Source: Streptomyces sp. ASQP_92 (lineage in GTDB: Bacteria; Actinomycetota; Actinomycetes; Streptomycetales; Streptomycetaceae). Taken from it: a stretch of 64,000 nt of DNA. The stretch is taken from NCBI RefSeq assembly GCF_025399895.1, contig NZ_JAODUA010000023.1:1-64000 (forward strand), in the 5' to 3' direction. Shown here in pieces: positions 8,161 through 17,132 of this stretch. Both the position numbers and the translations under genes were made by a program. Below the pieces are notes generated by a model. It had not been told where the DNA came from, did no database searches, and saw nothing but the letters and a program-made list of their open reading frames with translations. Position 1 is the stretch's first letter, and every line of letters starts with the position of its first letter.

Positions 8161-9657
8161 TTGATCACGATCACGCACACCCATGCGGAAGGCACGCTCG
8201 CCGACGGCACCTCGAAGGGCGACGGCTCCGGCGACGTACTCAAGCGGTATGGCTTCCGCTGGATGCCCTCCATCGGCATGTACGGCATCCCGGGCACCAT
8301 CGACCGCGCCGCCACAGACCTGCGCGCGGCCGGTTTCGACACCGAACTCAGCGTGGACGACACCCCCCGCCCCTACGACATCGTGCAGGCCGCCGCCCGT
8401 CGCCGGCTGGACGAGCGGCGCGCCGCGATCGGTGGGCGCGCCGACCGACTGGCCCAGGAGTCAGCTGCTTTGCTGCGTCGCTCCGATGAGCTGGTCGACG
8501 GCATCCCCATGGGACAGCCAATCTTTTCCGGCAAGCGCGGCCGCTGGCACCGCAAGGCACAGACCCGGGCGGCCGACGCCTTCCTCAAGGCCGGTGCCGC
8601 CGGGCGTGAGGCCGAGCGGCAGGCCGACCGGGTGCAAGCCTCGCTGAACCAGCAGGAACGGCGAGCGACGTTGCAGGTCACCGCCCGGCGTATCGCTCGC
8701 CTGGAACGCGAATTGCGCACCATCGAGCGGGCGTTGACGGGGCCTCAGGACGGGCCGCCAGCTGGCGGCCTGCGCGCCGAGCAGCTCCGGGCGGAGCGTG
8801 CCGTGGCCGAGATCCAGCTTGCCGGAGACCGGTCCGTACTGGAGCAGGCGCGCGGTGCGGGCGGGTTCGGGCAGTGGAGCCGGGACACCCTGCACGTGGG
8901 TGACCGGGTTCAGATCCGTGGAGAGTGGCGCCGCATCGTGCGGAGCAACGTCAAGACCGTGTCCGTCGACACCGGCTACTCCTGGGTGAGCCGTTACGGG
9001 TTCGAGGAGATCACCCAAGCAGCCTGCCCGCACCCGCATGCCCCCGATGCCCCCGAGGCCCAGACGGGAGCGGTCCGCAGTCCCAAGCCGCGCCGCAGCA
9101 CACGCCACCGTCCCGCGGGAGTTTCCCGCGCGGACACACAGGCGACGACCTGCGCGGACGGCGCCCTGTATGTGCAGATCACATGCTTCCTACTGGCCGG
9201 GCCCGCTGTCCGCCTGATCTGCGGATGCGGAGGCAAGCACTGGTCCAGGGCCCTGGACGGCTCCCACACGACGGCCGCTGCCGTGCCCGCCACCCTGGTG
9301 GAAAGCCTGATCGCGGCAGAGGGCTATCAGGTCAGCGGCGACTGGGCCGACCACAAGGTCACCGGCGAGTGGGCACACACCGCACGACGCGCCCCGGTTC
9401 AGCGTTTCATCCAGCCCGGCAACGAACCCAGCGCCGGTGTCGGCGAGCTGCTGCATCACTGGCGGGCCGACCGCTGGTCCCTCAAGCTCGCCGACGGATC
9501 CGCCTACGAGATCACCTGGGTCCCCGAGGGCCCGGACCACTTCCAGGCCCGCCGGCGCGGCAGCACCACCTCCCTCGGTGCCGCTCCCTCCTGGCCTCAG
9601 GCGCTACGCCTCATCCGGGCACACGCCGCGCCGATCGTCCCGGGCGGCGAGGGCTGA
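8161..9657 (+). CDS. DUF3560 domain protein
   Basis: A 498-residue protein whose first 110 residues match the DUF3560 pattern: start ITITHTH, GTSKGDG, RWMPSIGMYGIPG, then a helix with RRLDERRAA. A long helical region with coiled-coil character follows (about 80-240), then VGDRVQIRGEWRRIVR (about 245-260) and a C-terminal domain with a CGCGGKHW motif. The start is TTG 8161, supported by GGAGG at 8151-8155, five bases upstream. DUF3560 proteins occur mainly on actinobacterial plasmids and integrative elements and their function is not known. Confidence 0.75.
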   Translation: MITITHTHAEGTLADGTSKGDGSGDVLKRYGFRWMPSIGMYGIPGTIDRAATDLRAAGFDTELSVDDTPRPYDIVQAAARRRLDERRAAIGGRADRLAQESAALLRRSDELVDGIPMGQPIFSGKRGRWHRKAQTRAADAFLKAGAAGREAERQADRVQASLNQQERRATLQVTARRIARLERELRTIERALTGPQDGPPAGGLRAEQLRAERAVAEIQLAGDRSVLEQARGAGGFGQWSRDTLHVGDRVQIRGEWRRIVRSNVKTVSVDTGYSWVSRYGFEEITQAACPHPHAPDAPEAQTGAVRSPKPRRSTRHRPAGVSRADTQATTCADGALYVQITCFLLAGPAVRLICGCGGKHWSRALDGSHTTAAAVPATLVESLIAAEGYQVSGDWADHKVTGEWAHTARRAPVQRFIQPGNEPSAGVGELLHHWRADRWSLKLADGSAYEITWVPEGPDHFQARRRGSTTSLGAAPSWPQALRLIRAHAAPIVPGGEG

Positions 9658-9870
9658 CCGGCAACCCGACCGCGCATCCCCGGCTCCCGGCGGCGTGCCC
9701 CCGCACCGCCGGTGCCCGAACGCGCCTTCGCCCGCTCCTGCCTCCGGCCGTTCGGGCCCGCACCACCGCAGGAGTTCACGGTGTCCGGTGCCGGCGTCCG
9801 CGCCGTCCCGGTCACCGTCCTCGCCCGCAAACCGCCCCTGCCCCTGCCCCTGCCCCTGGAAGGAAATGCC

Positions 9871-10059
9871 ATGAGACGGCACAGCAAGCGCCATCTCCCT
9901 CTGCCCACCCCCAGTGATACCCGCACGGTGACACCCGACAAGCGCTGCGTGGACTGCGGGGAGAACGGGACGGTCGAAGTCGCCGTCCTTCCCCGGCGCG
10001 ACGGCACCGCACGCCGCGTCCTGGCCTGCACCGCCCACGCCGCAGTCCGCCGAAACTGA
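9871..10059 (+). CDS. Small CxxC protein
   Basis: 62 residues from ATG 9871 after GGAAGGAA. It contains RCVDCGENG and a C-terminal CTAHA, so a three-Cys/His site is possible. An in-frame GTG at 9781 with AGGAG would add 30 residues encoded largely by a repeated CTGCCC hexamer; that longer form looks less natural. Function unknown. Confidence 0.5.
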   Translation: MRRHSKRHLPLPTPSDTRTVTPDKRCVDCGENGTVEVAVLPRRDGTARRVLACTAHAAVRRN

Positions 10060-10141
10060 CGCCCCAGCCCGCACGCACCGCCTGAGGGAAGCAGCGCTGC
10101 GCGTGAGCCCTCGCACGACGACCAGCCGCAGGAGACCCACC

Positions 10142-10690
10142 GTGCCTTCCGCAAGCAGCCCCTACACGACGATCGAGGAATGGGAGGAAGCCGCTGCCAC
10201 CCAGCGCGCAGCGGCCCGCGGCGTGGCCCGCCTCATCGCCGACACCCTGCGTCGCCAGTTCGCTGGGGCCGCCTACCTCGTCCTCTATCTCGCTCCCGAA
10301 CACGACCGCGCCACGCGCCTGTTCCCTCACTCCGTCCGCGATGTGGGGGGCACCATCCTCCACGACTTCGAAGACCACCTCATGCCGCCGGTCGGGCATG
10401 GCACTGCGATCAGTGCCGCATGGGGGGACCTCTCCCCCCGGGACCCCTTCGACCTGCGGCGAATCCTGCGCTGCCTCGACACGACCGGAGCCGTCTTCGA
10501 CAACTACCCCGAGGACCTGCGCACTGACGATGACCCAGCGGAGACCACCATGCCCTGCCTGTTGCTCCACGCCACCGCGCGCCCCGCACCCTTCCATGAC
10601 GAGAACGACGCCGACGCCAGCGGACGGCTGCTCAGGCCCCACAGCCCGCTCTCGTTCGCTGAACACGGAAGGGCGGATCGTGATGACTGA
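10142..10690 (+). CDS. Hypothetical protein
   Basis: 182 residues from GTG 10142, chosen over the more upstream GTG because of the AGGAG about seven bases before it. The N-terminus is helical and central residues 50-130 look like a small alpha/beta fold. It overlaps the next gene by eight bases, indicating coupling. No family recognised. Confidence 0.55.
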   Translation: MPSASSPYTTIEEWEEAAATQRAAARGVARLIADTLRRQFAGAAYLVLYLAPEHDRATRLFPHSVRDVGGTILHDFEDHLMPPVGHGTAISAAWGDLSPRDPFDLRRILRCLDTTGAVFDNYPEDLRTDDDPAETTMPCLLLHATARPAPFHDENDADASGRLLRPHSPLSFAEHGRADRDD

Positions 10691-11459
10691 ATTGTTTAGC
10701 CTGCCGGGCCGCTCCACCGCCGAGCGGCAAGGGCTGATCTCCCATGACCAACTGCCGAAAGGGGAGGCGGTGGGCAAGCAGGGTGTCTTCGCGGCGCTGG
10801 AGAGGTCCGGCCACTACGCCGGCCTGATGGTCGCACTGGCCGGGACCGAGTCACGGATGCGAGCACAGGAGAATTCGGTGGCGCTGGAATTCTTCGGGGA
10901 CCGGAGCACCGGGTTCATGTGCGGCGACGTCTGCGTCTCGTATGTGAGTTGCGGCCTCCACGTTAGTGTCGCCCATGCCCCGGCGGGTCGCTGGTTTCTG
11001 GCGCTCGGCGCACTGGGAACCGTGGGTGTCCTCGGTACCGACTCCACCACTGCCGTCCCAGGGGCTCCGCAATGGTCGTGGGCCCCCGGGGGGCACGGGC
11101 TGGCCGAAGGCCTGTGGGGCGGTTCCCTCGATCTGGGGGACGGGCTGGACTGCTCGGTCAGGATCCAGCCCGCACACCAGCAGAAATCCCCGCAGGCCCA
11201 GGTGACGGCCGCGTTCTCGGTGGTCCCCAACCGGATGGAGCAGCGCGACGCGGCATGGGGATACGGGGCCCGGTTCCTCGGTGCGCTCTGCTCGGGTGAT
11301 CCGGCCTGGACCGCGAAGGCCGCGACCCGGCGCATGGTCGCGGAGTCACTTGCCCGCTGCGCGGCATATGAGGAGCCCGTACGCGACGGGGCCCGTGTTC
11401 CGTCAGAGCCGTCGGACAGCGGTTCCACCGGCAATTTGGTTACCGAGCCCCGGGGTTGA
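10683..11459 (+). CDS. Hypothetical protein
   Basis: 258 residues from ATG 10683 (an adjacent GTG at 10680 is also possible), inside the end of the previous gene. The sequence alternates Gly-rich strands and short helices and has no membrane span or known catalytic motif. It ends the unit led by promoter copy 3; the terminator-like stem of copy 4 begins four bases after its stop. Function unknown. Confidence 0.55.
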   Translation: MTELFSLPGRSTAERQGLISHDQLPKGEAVGKQGVFAALERSGHYAGLMVALAGTESRMRAQENSVALEFFGDRSTGFMCGDVCVSYVSCGLHVSVAHAPAGRWFLALGALGTVGVLGTDSTTAVPGAPQWSWAPGGHGLAEGLWGGSLDLGDGLDCSVRIQPAHQQKSPQAQVTAAFSVVPNRMEQRDAAWGYGARFLGALCSGDPAWTAKAATRRMVAESLARCAAYEEPVRDGARVPSEPSDSGSTGNLVTEPRG

Positions 11460-11462
11460 GCG

Positions 11463-11539
11463 GATGTGGGGGTGGGTTCACACCCCCACATCTTCCACTA
11501 TTATTGAGTCATGCCGGAGAGGGGCACCGCACCTCTCCG
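11463..11539 (+). promoter_or_regulatory. Shared promoter module, copy 4, with terminator-like hairpin
   Basis: A perfect 12-bp stem (11463-11474/11481-11492) follows the previous stop at once. TTCACA (11477-11482) straddles its loop and 3-prime arm, 16 bases before TATTAT (11499-11504). The core CTTCCACTATTATTGAG is at 11492-11508. A leader hairpin (11515-11522/11532-11539) precedes the ParB-like gene at 11569. Layout is the same as copy 2. Confidence 0.75.
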
Positions 11540-11568
11540 CGTTCCACCGCCAGTCCGAGGAGGACTCC

Positions 11569-13035
11569 ATGGCTACCGCCACCAAGCCCCCCACCAGCGC
11601 CCAGCACACCGAGGTAACTCCCGACCTCTGCGAGATGGTGGTGGTCCACCTCGATGCGGACCGCATCGTTCGCGACAGCTGCAACGCCCGCGAGACCGAC
11701 ACCGCCCCGGACGACACCCTGATCGACTCCGTCAAGGCCGTCGGGATCCAGGACGCGATCAGCGTCCGGCCGCTCCCCGGCGGCACATACGGGGCGTTCA
11801 AGGGCTGGCGCCGGGCCCAGGCCCAGCAGGCCGCCAACGCCACCGCCGCCGAGGAGCAGCGCGAAGTACTCCAGGTTCCCGCCTACGTCCGTGCCGACCT
11901 TGTCGGCCGGGACGGGTGGACCCGGCTGCTGAGCCTGATCGAGAACGACCACCGCGAAGGTATGGCCGAGCGGGACAAGGTCAAGTCCGTGGAACTCGCG
12001 CTCGTGGACATGAGCGAGGCGGAGCAGACCCAGGCCGCGAAGGCGCTCCGTGTGAGGCGAGGAGCGGTCAAGCACGCCCGCCGTGCCCAGAAGCTGGACG
12101 ATGCGACGCTGCGGCGCGCGTCAGCCGGAGGCATGGATCTGGAGCAGACGGCGCAGCTCGCCGAAGTGGCGGACGTGCCGGGGGCGGAACGGCGGCTTCA
12201 GAGCGCGCTGGGCCGGGACCAGGAGACGGGTGAGGGCGGCCGGGGGCACTGGGACCAGGAGATGGCCCTGCTTCAGGCCGAACTCGCCGACAAGCAGGCG
12301 CGTGCAACGGCGCTCGCGGCGCTGAAGGAGGCGAAGATCCCGCTCCTTCCGAACCGCAACCACGTGCCGTTCGGGGAGAAGGATCTTTCCCGGCCCCTGT
12401 CGGAGCTGACCACCCCGCTGGGCAACCCGCTCACCGAGGCCAACCACTCCGGCTGCCCCGACCACAGCGCCCGCCTGGACGAGGCGCATCAGCCGGTGTG
12501 GCACTGCGCCGACCCCGCCGCCCACGGCCACAAGGTGCGTCCCGAGGCCCGCAAGCCAAAGAACTCCCTCTCCCCGGAGGAAGCGGCCAGGCGGAGCAAC
12601 TCCATTGCCAGCACGCGGGCATGGAAGGCCGCCCGCGAGCCCAGGTATGCCTTCCTCGCCAAGCTCTGCCGCGCCAAGACCCTGCCCGAAGCCGCCCGCG
12701 CCTTCGCCCTCAAGCACTTCGTGACCCGCTGCTCCGACCCCCGAGACCCCGAGGTCCTCGGACTGATCCTCGGAGCCAAGACCGACGACCCGGCGCCGCT
12801 GAACGTGCCCAAGGCCCGCGACACCGCCCTGGTGTTCGCGAACGTGGCCGCCGCATTCGAAGACGACCTCCGCCCCGACAAGGCATGGACGTCCCTGCGC
12901 CCCAGCGCCGCAGCCTGGCTGCTCCTCCTGGAAACGCTCCGCCGACAGGACAACGCCTACGCCCTGTCCGAGGTCGAGGCTCAGGCCGTCGCGGCACACC
13001 GCCACCGGACCGACACCGCCGGTCAAGCCGCCTGA
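11569..13035 (+). CDS. ParB-like nuclease-domain protein
   Basis: A 488-residue protein with an N-terminal ParB/Spo0J-like domain (residues about 15-110): VVHLDADRIVRDS with an Asn-Ala-Arg segment, then IDSVKAVGIQDAISVRPL and YGAFKGWRRAQA. A central helical DNA-binding-type region follows, with LIENDHREGMAERDKVKSVE, and a long C-terminal extension carrying His/Cys residues about 310-335. No ParA ATPase lies nearby, so ordinary partition is doubtful. ParB-like proteins without ParA are found in the leading regions of enterobacterial plasmids, which fits the neighbourhood. Start ATG 11569 follows GAGGAGGA. Confidence 0.7.
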   Translation: MATATKPPTSAQHTEVTPDLCEMVVVHLDADRIVRDSCNARETDTAPDDTLIDSVKAVGIQDAISVRPLPGGTYGAFKGWRRAQAQQAANATAAEEQREVLQVPAYVRADLVGRDGWTRLLSLIENDHREGMAERDKVKSVELALVDMSEAEQTQAAKALRVRRGAVKHARRAQKLDDATLRRASAGGMDLEQTAQLAEVADVPGAERRLQSALGRDQETGEGGRGHWDQEMALLQAELADKQARATALAALKEAKIPLLPNRNHVPFGEKDLSRPLSELTTPLGNPLTEANHSGCPDHSARLDEAHQPVWHCADPAAHGHKVRPEARKPKNSLSPEEAARRSNSIASTRAWKAAREPRYAFLAKLCRAKTLPEAARAFALKHFVTRCSDPRDPEVLGLILGAKTDDPAPLNVPKARDTALVFANVAAAFEDDLRPDKAWTSLRPSAAAWLLLLETLRRQDNAYALSEVEAQAVAAHRHRTDTAGQAA

Positions 13036-13102
13036 CCGTGCCCCTGGGTGCAGCGTGCACCAACACGCCGCACCCAGGGCCCCGCACCGAAAGGGCACCA
13101 CT

Positions 13103-13357
13103 GTGAAGGTCACTGCCCAGCACGTCGGAACCTGCGTCGCCTGGAACATCCGTTCCGGCGCAACCGTCATCGTCCGGCTCACCGGTTTCGGCCCGGACGG
13201 CGTCTCCTACACCTGCACCGACGGATTCCGCGAGTACCAGCCCACCTCGTTCGCCATCAGCCTGGACGACATCACCGGCCGCTGGCGCCCGGCCACCGCC
13301 GAAGAGACCGCCGAGTTCGAGCGCCTCTACCGGCCCGCGCCCGAGAACTGGGACTGA
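13103..13357 (+). CDS. Small hypothetical protein
   Basis: 84 residues from GTG 13103. It is predicted beta-rich (alternating Val/Thr/Tyr strands) with an acidic C-terminus. It lies 67 bases after the ParB-like gene, probably the same transcript. No family recognised. Confidence 0.5.
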   Translation: MKVTAQHVGTCVAWNIRSGATVIVRLTGFGPDGVSYTCTDGFREYQPTSFAISLDDITGRWRPATAEETAEFERLYRPAPENWD

Positions 13358-13457
13358 CCCCACCCCGCACGGCACCGGTGCGCGGGCCAGCCAGCCCGCG
13401 CACCTGCTCCGGGCTGCCCCGGCAGCTCCCACGGCACATCCTCAGGAAGGCCACCCC

Positions 13458-13766
13458 ATGGACGTCTTCGCCCTGTTCTCGATCTACATCCCCGTAGCTC
13501 TCGGCCTGTGCGCGCTCGCGGGCGCACTCACCGGCCGCCTCTCCGCGCGCCATTTCTACGCCCTGCTCACCACCGCAATGCTCATCCGGAGCATCGCCAA
13601 CATCGCCCAGGGCAAGGCGCTGTACGCCGCCACGGACGCCGCACTCACCGCCTACTACGCCTGGCGCTGGTGGAAGAACGGCGGCGGCGACGACACCAAG
13701 CGCCGCCTGCGCAGCGTGGCCAAGGGCTTCACCCCGACCCGCCGTACCGCCCCCACCACGGCCTGA
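13458..13766 (+). CDS. Small membrane protein
   Basis: 102 residues with two hydrophobic segments (about 5-25 and 34-52) and a charged C-terminal tail, so probably a two-span inner-membrane protein with its tail in the cytoplasm. ATG 13458 follows CAGGAAGG. The tail has a DDTKRRLRSVAKG segment that is echoed in the broken ORF at 14301. Function unknown. Confidence 0.55.
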   Translation: MDVFALFSIYIPVALGLCALAGALTGRLSARHFYALLTTAMLIRSIANIAQGKALYAATDAALTAYYAWRWWKNGGGDDTKRRLRSVAKGFTPTRRTAPTTA

Positions 13767-13851
13767 CCAGCCCCCCACCGGCACGGTCGGTGCCCCGTCC
13801 GTTCACCCGGCCCACCCGGGCCGGGTGCCCCTTCACCCACCGGAGATCACC

Positions 13852-14223
13852 ATGTCCGAGACCACGCTCACCGACGTCTGCGCCTACATCCGCACGCTGC
13901 CCGGCCGCGCCGACATCGCGGCCGTCCAGGAAGCCTGCGCCCAGCAGATCCTCACCCTCGACCGCGCAGCCCGGCCCGTCATCACCTCCGGCCGCCGCGC
14001 CAGGATCACCGACATCCGGCCCGCCTTCCTCGCCGGGCTGACCGGGACCGTCCAGGAACCCAACAAGACCGTCACCCGCTGGCACTTCCTCCTTGACGAG
14101 GAGTCCACCATCGCCCTGCGGCGCGACCCCCGCACCACCTACACCGTCCCCGACGACACCACCCGCTTCCTGCTGCCCGGCAAGGGCATCCCCGCCGGGT
14201 GCATCGAACTCCTCGACGCGTAG
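13852..14223 (+). CDS. Hypothetical protein
   Basis: 123 residues from ATG 13852 after CGGAGA. An N-terminal helix (residues 1-40) is followed by a strand-rich part with the charged segment GRRARITDIRP. No membrane span. It has the same transcription direction as the ParB-like gene. Not recognised. Confidence 0.55.
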   Translation: MSETTLTDVCAYIRTLPGRADIAAVQEACAQQILTLDRAARPVITSGRRARITDIRPAFLAGLTGTVQEPNKTVTRWHFLLDEESTIALRRDPRTTYTVPDDTTRFLLPGKGIPAGCIELLDA

Positions 14224-14300
14224 ACCGTGTTCGCGGGGACGGCTCGCCGCCGTCCCCGCTCGGGCCCCGCCTCCGTGGCACCCCCAGGAAGAACCCGACC

Positions 14301-14669
14301 ATGGACGACGGCGGCCCTGAGACGAAGCGCCGGCTGCGCCGACTCGTGCGCCACTGCACCCCGGTCCCGCACCGCACCCATCACGTCGTGAGTCCAACCC
14401 ACTGCCCTGCCTTCGCCTCGTGGCCCCCACCACGAGCGGATGAGTCTGGAACCGCGGATCGGCATCAACCCCTGCCCAGGTCCCGGCGCCCCCCGCCCTC
14501 CTGGAAGGCCTCCACTGCGGCTGGCCTGTCGTTTGCGGTACCGGCCCTGCCATCTGGGCCCCTCCCGGCGCACCCGACGCGTACTGGCTCTCGGCGGCCG
14601 CCGTGGCGACTCCGCTCCCGATGCGGTGTGCCGGTCCGCCCACCGCCGGGCGTACGCGGGGGGGGTTGA
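14301..14669 (+). pseudogene. Degenerate ORF echoing the tail of the 13458 protein
   Basis: The first 30 codons from ATG 14301 read DDGGPETKRRLRRLVRHCTP, which resembles the C-terminal tail of the membrane protein at 13458 (GGGDDTKRRLRSVAKGFTP). The remainder is Pro/Arg/Ser-rich, as expected of non-coding GC-rich DNA. I interpret it as a partial duplication or remnant. The rest of 14224-14665 shows nothing else. Confidence 0.35.
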
Positions 14670-14698
14670 CCTTCACCTCTCTTCCACTATTATTGAAG
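14666..14698 (+). promoter_or_regulatory. Shared promoter module, copy 5 (ssb/modification unit)
   Basis: TTGACC (14666-14671) lies 16 bases before TATTAT (14688-14693), giving the best sigma70-like match of the five. The core CTTCCACTATTATTGAAG (14681-14698) is identical to copies 1 and 2. There is no leader hairpin: the ribosome binding site GAGGAGG follows almost directly and ssb starts at 14714. Confidence 0.75.
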
Positions 14699-14713
14699 AC
14701 AGAGGAGGGTTTC

Positions 14714-15247
14714 ATGCCATCTGAACTCGTCATGCCCATCAGCGGGACCGTGACCGGAGACGTCGAATGCCGCATCACCGAGACGGGCACCGTCATCGCC
14801 CGCTTCCGACTCACCGCCCACCCCCGTGAGTGGGACCCCCGCGCCAAGGCCTGGCGCGACTCAAAACCGGTCTCCTACGTGTGCACCGTGTGGCGGGACC
14901 TGGCACGCAACGCTGCCGAGTCCCTCACCGACGGCGTCACCGTCCTCGTCCACGGCCGCGTCACCGACGTCCGCGACAACACCTTGTGGCTCAGCGTCAA
15001 CGACCTCGGCATCAGCCTGAGCCAGCGCATCGCCTACACCGAGCAGAGCCTGCCCGGCCCCCAAGCCGCCGCCCCCGTCAGCGCGCCAAAACCCGCCGCA
15101 CCCGCAGCTGCCACCACCGCCTCCCAGCCCGCCGCCCGCGCATCCGCCCGCCCCACACCGACAGACTCCCGGCCGCCCTGGTGGACAGCCGAACGCACCC
15201 AGGGCTGGCCCGCCTTCACCCCCGCGCACGCCGACCAGCGCGGCTGA
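14714..15247 (+). CDS. ssb: Single-stranded DNA-binding protein
   Basis: 177 residues. An OB-fold of about 115 residues is visible: GTVTGDVECRITETGTVIARFRL, then the SSB-type SYVCTVWRDLARNAAESLTDG and a turn VLVHGRV. A long Pro/Ala linker and a short tail follow. The tail ends in AHADQRG and lacks the acidic DDDIPF-like tip of housekeeping SSB, so it may not recruit the usual host partners. It coats single-stranded DNA during replication, repair or plasmid entry. ATG 14714 is fixed by the GAGGAGG and promoter copy 5. It heads the unit that continues into the modification genes. Confidence 0.8.
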   Translation: MPSELVMPISGTVTGDVECRITETGTVIARFRLTAHPREWDPRAKAWRDSKPVSYVCTVWRDLARNAAESLTDGVTVLVHGRVTDVRDNTLWLSVNDLGISLSQRIAYTEQSLPGPQAAAPVSAPKPAAPAAATTASQPAARASARPTPTDSRPPWWTAERTQGWPAFTPAHADQRG

Positions 15248-15318
15248 CTGCACCACCAGCCGTACGGCGACTGCTGCGCAGTCATGCCCTCCCCACCCGT
15301 TCGCCCCGGAGACTCATC

Positions 15319-16427
15319 ATGTCCTGCACCGCGCCGGGCCCTCAGTTGCCCTTGTTCGGCCACGCCCCCGACGACAACGCCGATGTCGACGTCGTCATCA
15401 ACTGGGGGTTGGGCGTCGAGTCGACCGCCTATATCGCTCGGATGCTCACCGCCCCCGCCACGCACGGCATCGACCTGAAGCGCACCGTCGTCCTCTACAT
15501 GGCGACCGGCAGCGAGTGGCCCGAAACCCGGCTCCTGGTCGAGAAGTTCATGCTGCCCCTGCTGCGCGAGCACCGCGTGCGGTTCGTCCAGCTGGCCCGC
15601 AACGGCCACCTGCGCCAGGACGGCTTCACCGTCCTGGACGACTCCCGCACCCCCGAGCGGCTCTTCGCCCGCGGGCCCTGGACCTTGTGGGACGACCTCG
15701 AGTCCGTGGGCACGGTCCCCCAGCAGGCCGGCACCCGCAAGTGCAGTCTGTGGGCGAAGGGCGACGTCGGCGACTGGTGGCTGGGGCAACTCTTCGACGG
15801 CCGTCCCTTCCGGCAGATCATGGGCTTCAACGCCGACGAGGAAGGCCGCCGCTTCGGCGACCAGGCCGCCTCCAAAATGCCCGGGCGCACCGGCGAGTTC
15901 CCTCTCATCGACTGGGGGTGGGGCCGGCAGCGGTGCGAGGACTACCTGCTGGAACGGTTCGGCGTCCACTGGCCCAAGTCGTACTGCACATTCTGCTGCT
16001 TCCCCGCCTCCATGGGCGCGCTCCCCGCTCACCTGGAGCGCATGCGCTGCCACCCGGAGCTCGCGGGCGCCGTGCTGCGCCTGGAGTACACAGCTATGAG
16101 TCTCAACCCCAACGCCAGGCTCTACGGCCGCCGGAGCCTATTGGAGCTCCTCGACCCGGACCAACCCCGAGACCGGGCCTGCCTGGACGCCTTCGAACGC
16201 GAACTGGACATGCCCTGGGCCCTCTACCGGGTACGACGGCTGTTCCTGCTGTCCCACGACGGCCGCCGGCGCCCGGTGATGTATGCCCCCGCGGCGCCGC
16301 CTGGCCGATGGCCGAGGACCTCTTCACCACCGCCCCCGCCCGCGTCATCGACAAACAGGACAAGGGCTTCGAGCGGGAATGGCACGCCCTGCTCACCGGT
16401 GCCGCCGCCCAACTCCCCCTCACCTGA
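15319..16427 (+). CDS. PAPS-reductase-like PP-loop protein (frameshifted near 16287)
   Basis: About 369 residues if one C is added to the C run at 16286-16290; as given, the frame changes there and the last 46 residues lie in another frame. The N-terminus has INWGLGVESTAY, a variant of the PP-loop (normally SGGxDS), then VVLYMATGSEWPET, typical of the phosphoadenosine phosphosulfate reductase superfamily on actinobacterial mobile elements. Later come GTRKCSLWAKG, IMGFNADEEGRR and YCTFCCFP, possible metal or Fe-S ligands. Such enzymes use ATP to adenylate a substrate. Neighbours suggest a role in DNA base modification. It is not DndC in context, since dndB, dndD and dndE are absent. Confidence 0.7.
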
Positions 16428-16501
16428 ACCCACCGCGCCTGGAAGGAACGTCCCCATGCCCACCCGATTCCCAGCCTCCGCTCTCGCCACGGGCCAGCGC
16501 A

Positions 16502-17132
16502 GTGCGGTACCTCGCGACTCCCTCGGGACCTGAGGCCCGAGCGGCGATGCGGGCCGGCCTGCTGGCCTGCATGACCCCCGGCCCAGGGCAACGTGATCCC
16601 GGACGGCGCGCCGTACGCCTGCGACAACGGGAAGTTCGGCAAGGGGTGGCCCGGGGCCGAGCAGTGGTTTTCCTGGCTGCGAGCGACCGTGGACCGTTAT
16701 GGCCGTGCCCGCTGTCTGTGGGGCGTGGCTCCCGACGTCCCCATGGACGCCGAGGGCACGCTGGCCGAGTCGTTGCCCTGGCTCGAGCCGATCCGCTCAC
16801 TCGGCGTTCCCGCCGCCTTCGCCGCCCAGGACGGCAGCGAGCACGGGCTCATCCCCTGGGACCGCTTCGATGTTCTGTTCCTCGCCGGATCCACAGCCTG
16901 GAAGACCGGGCCTGCCGCTCACCGCCTGGCCGCCGAGGCCCGCGGACGGGGTCTGACTGTGCACATGGGCCGGGTCAACTCCCTCCGCAGGCTGCGCATC
17001 GCGCAGGCCTTCGGCTGCACCAGCTGCGACGGCACCTACCTCTCCTTCGGACCCTCCACCAACCTCCCCCGCCTTTTGACGTGGCTGGACGAACTCCACG
17101 CCGCCCCGACCCTGCTCGGAGACCACACATGA
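16502..17132 (+). CDS. DpdA-like DNA guanine transglycosylase (frameshifted near 16582)
   Basis: About 209 residues once a single extra C around 16582-16584 is removed; then the N-terminus reads RYLATPSGPEARAAMRAG and continues through TPGQGNVIPDG into YACDNGKFGKGWPG. Further motifs are CLWGVAPDVPMD, AAFAAQDG, FDVLFLAGSTAWKTGP, VHMGRVNSLRRLR and CTSCDGTYL. This is the small TGT-like family annotated as deazapurine DNA modification protein DpdA on phages and actinobacterial elements. DpdA exchanges guanine in DNA for a 7-deazaguanine. Start is uncertain: GTG 16502 has a poor site, whereas ATG 16456 has a good one in another frame. No preQ0 genes are in the window. Confidence 0.7.

Noticed and set aside
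11569..13035. A complete ParAB partition system
   Set aside because: Only the ParB-like protein is present; no Walker-type ParA lies nearby and no clear parS repeat was seen next to it.
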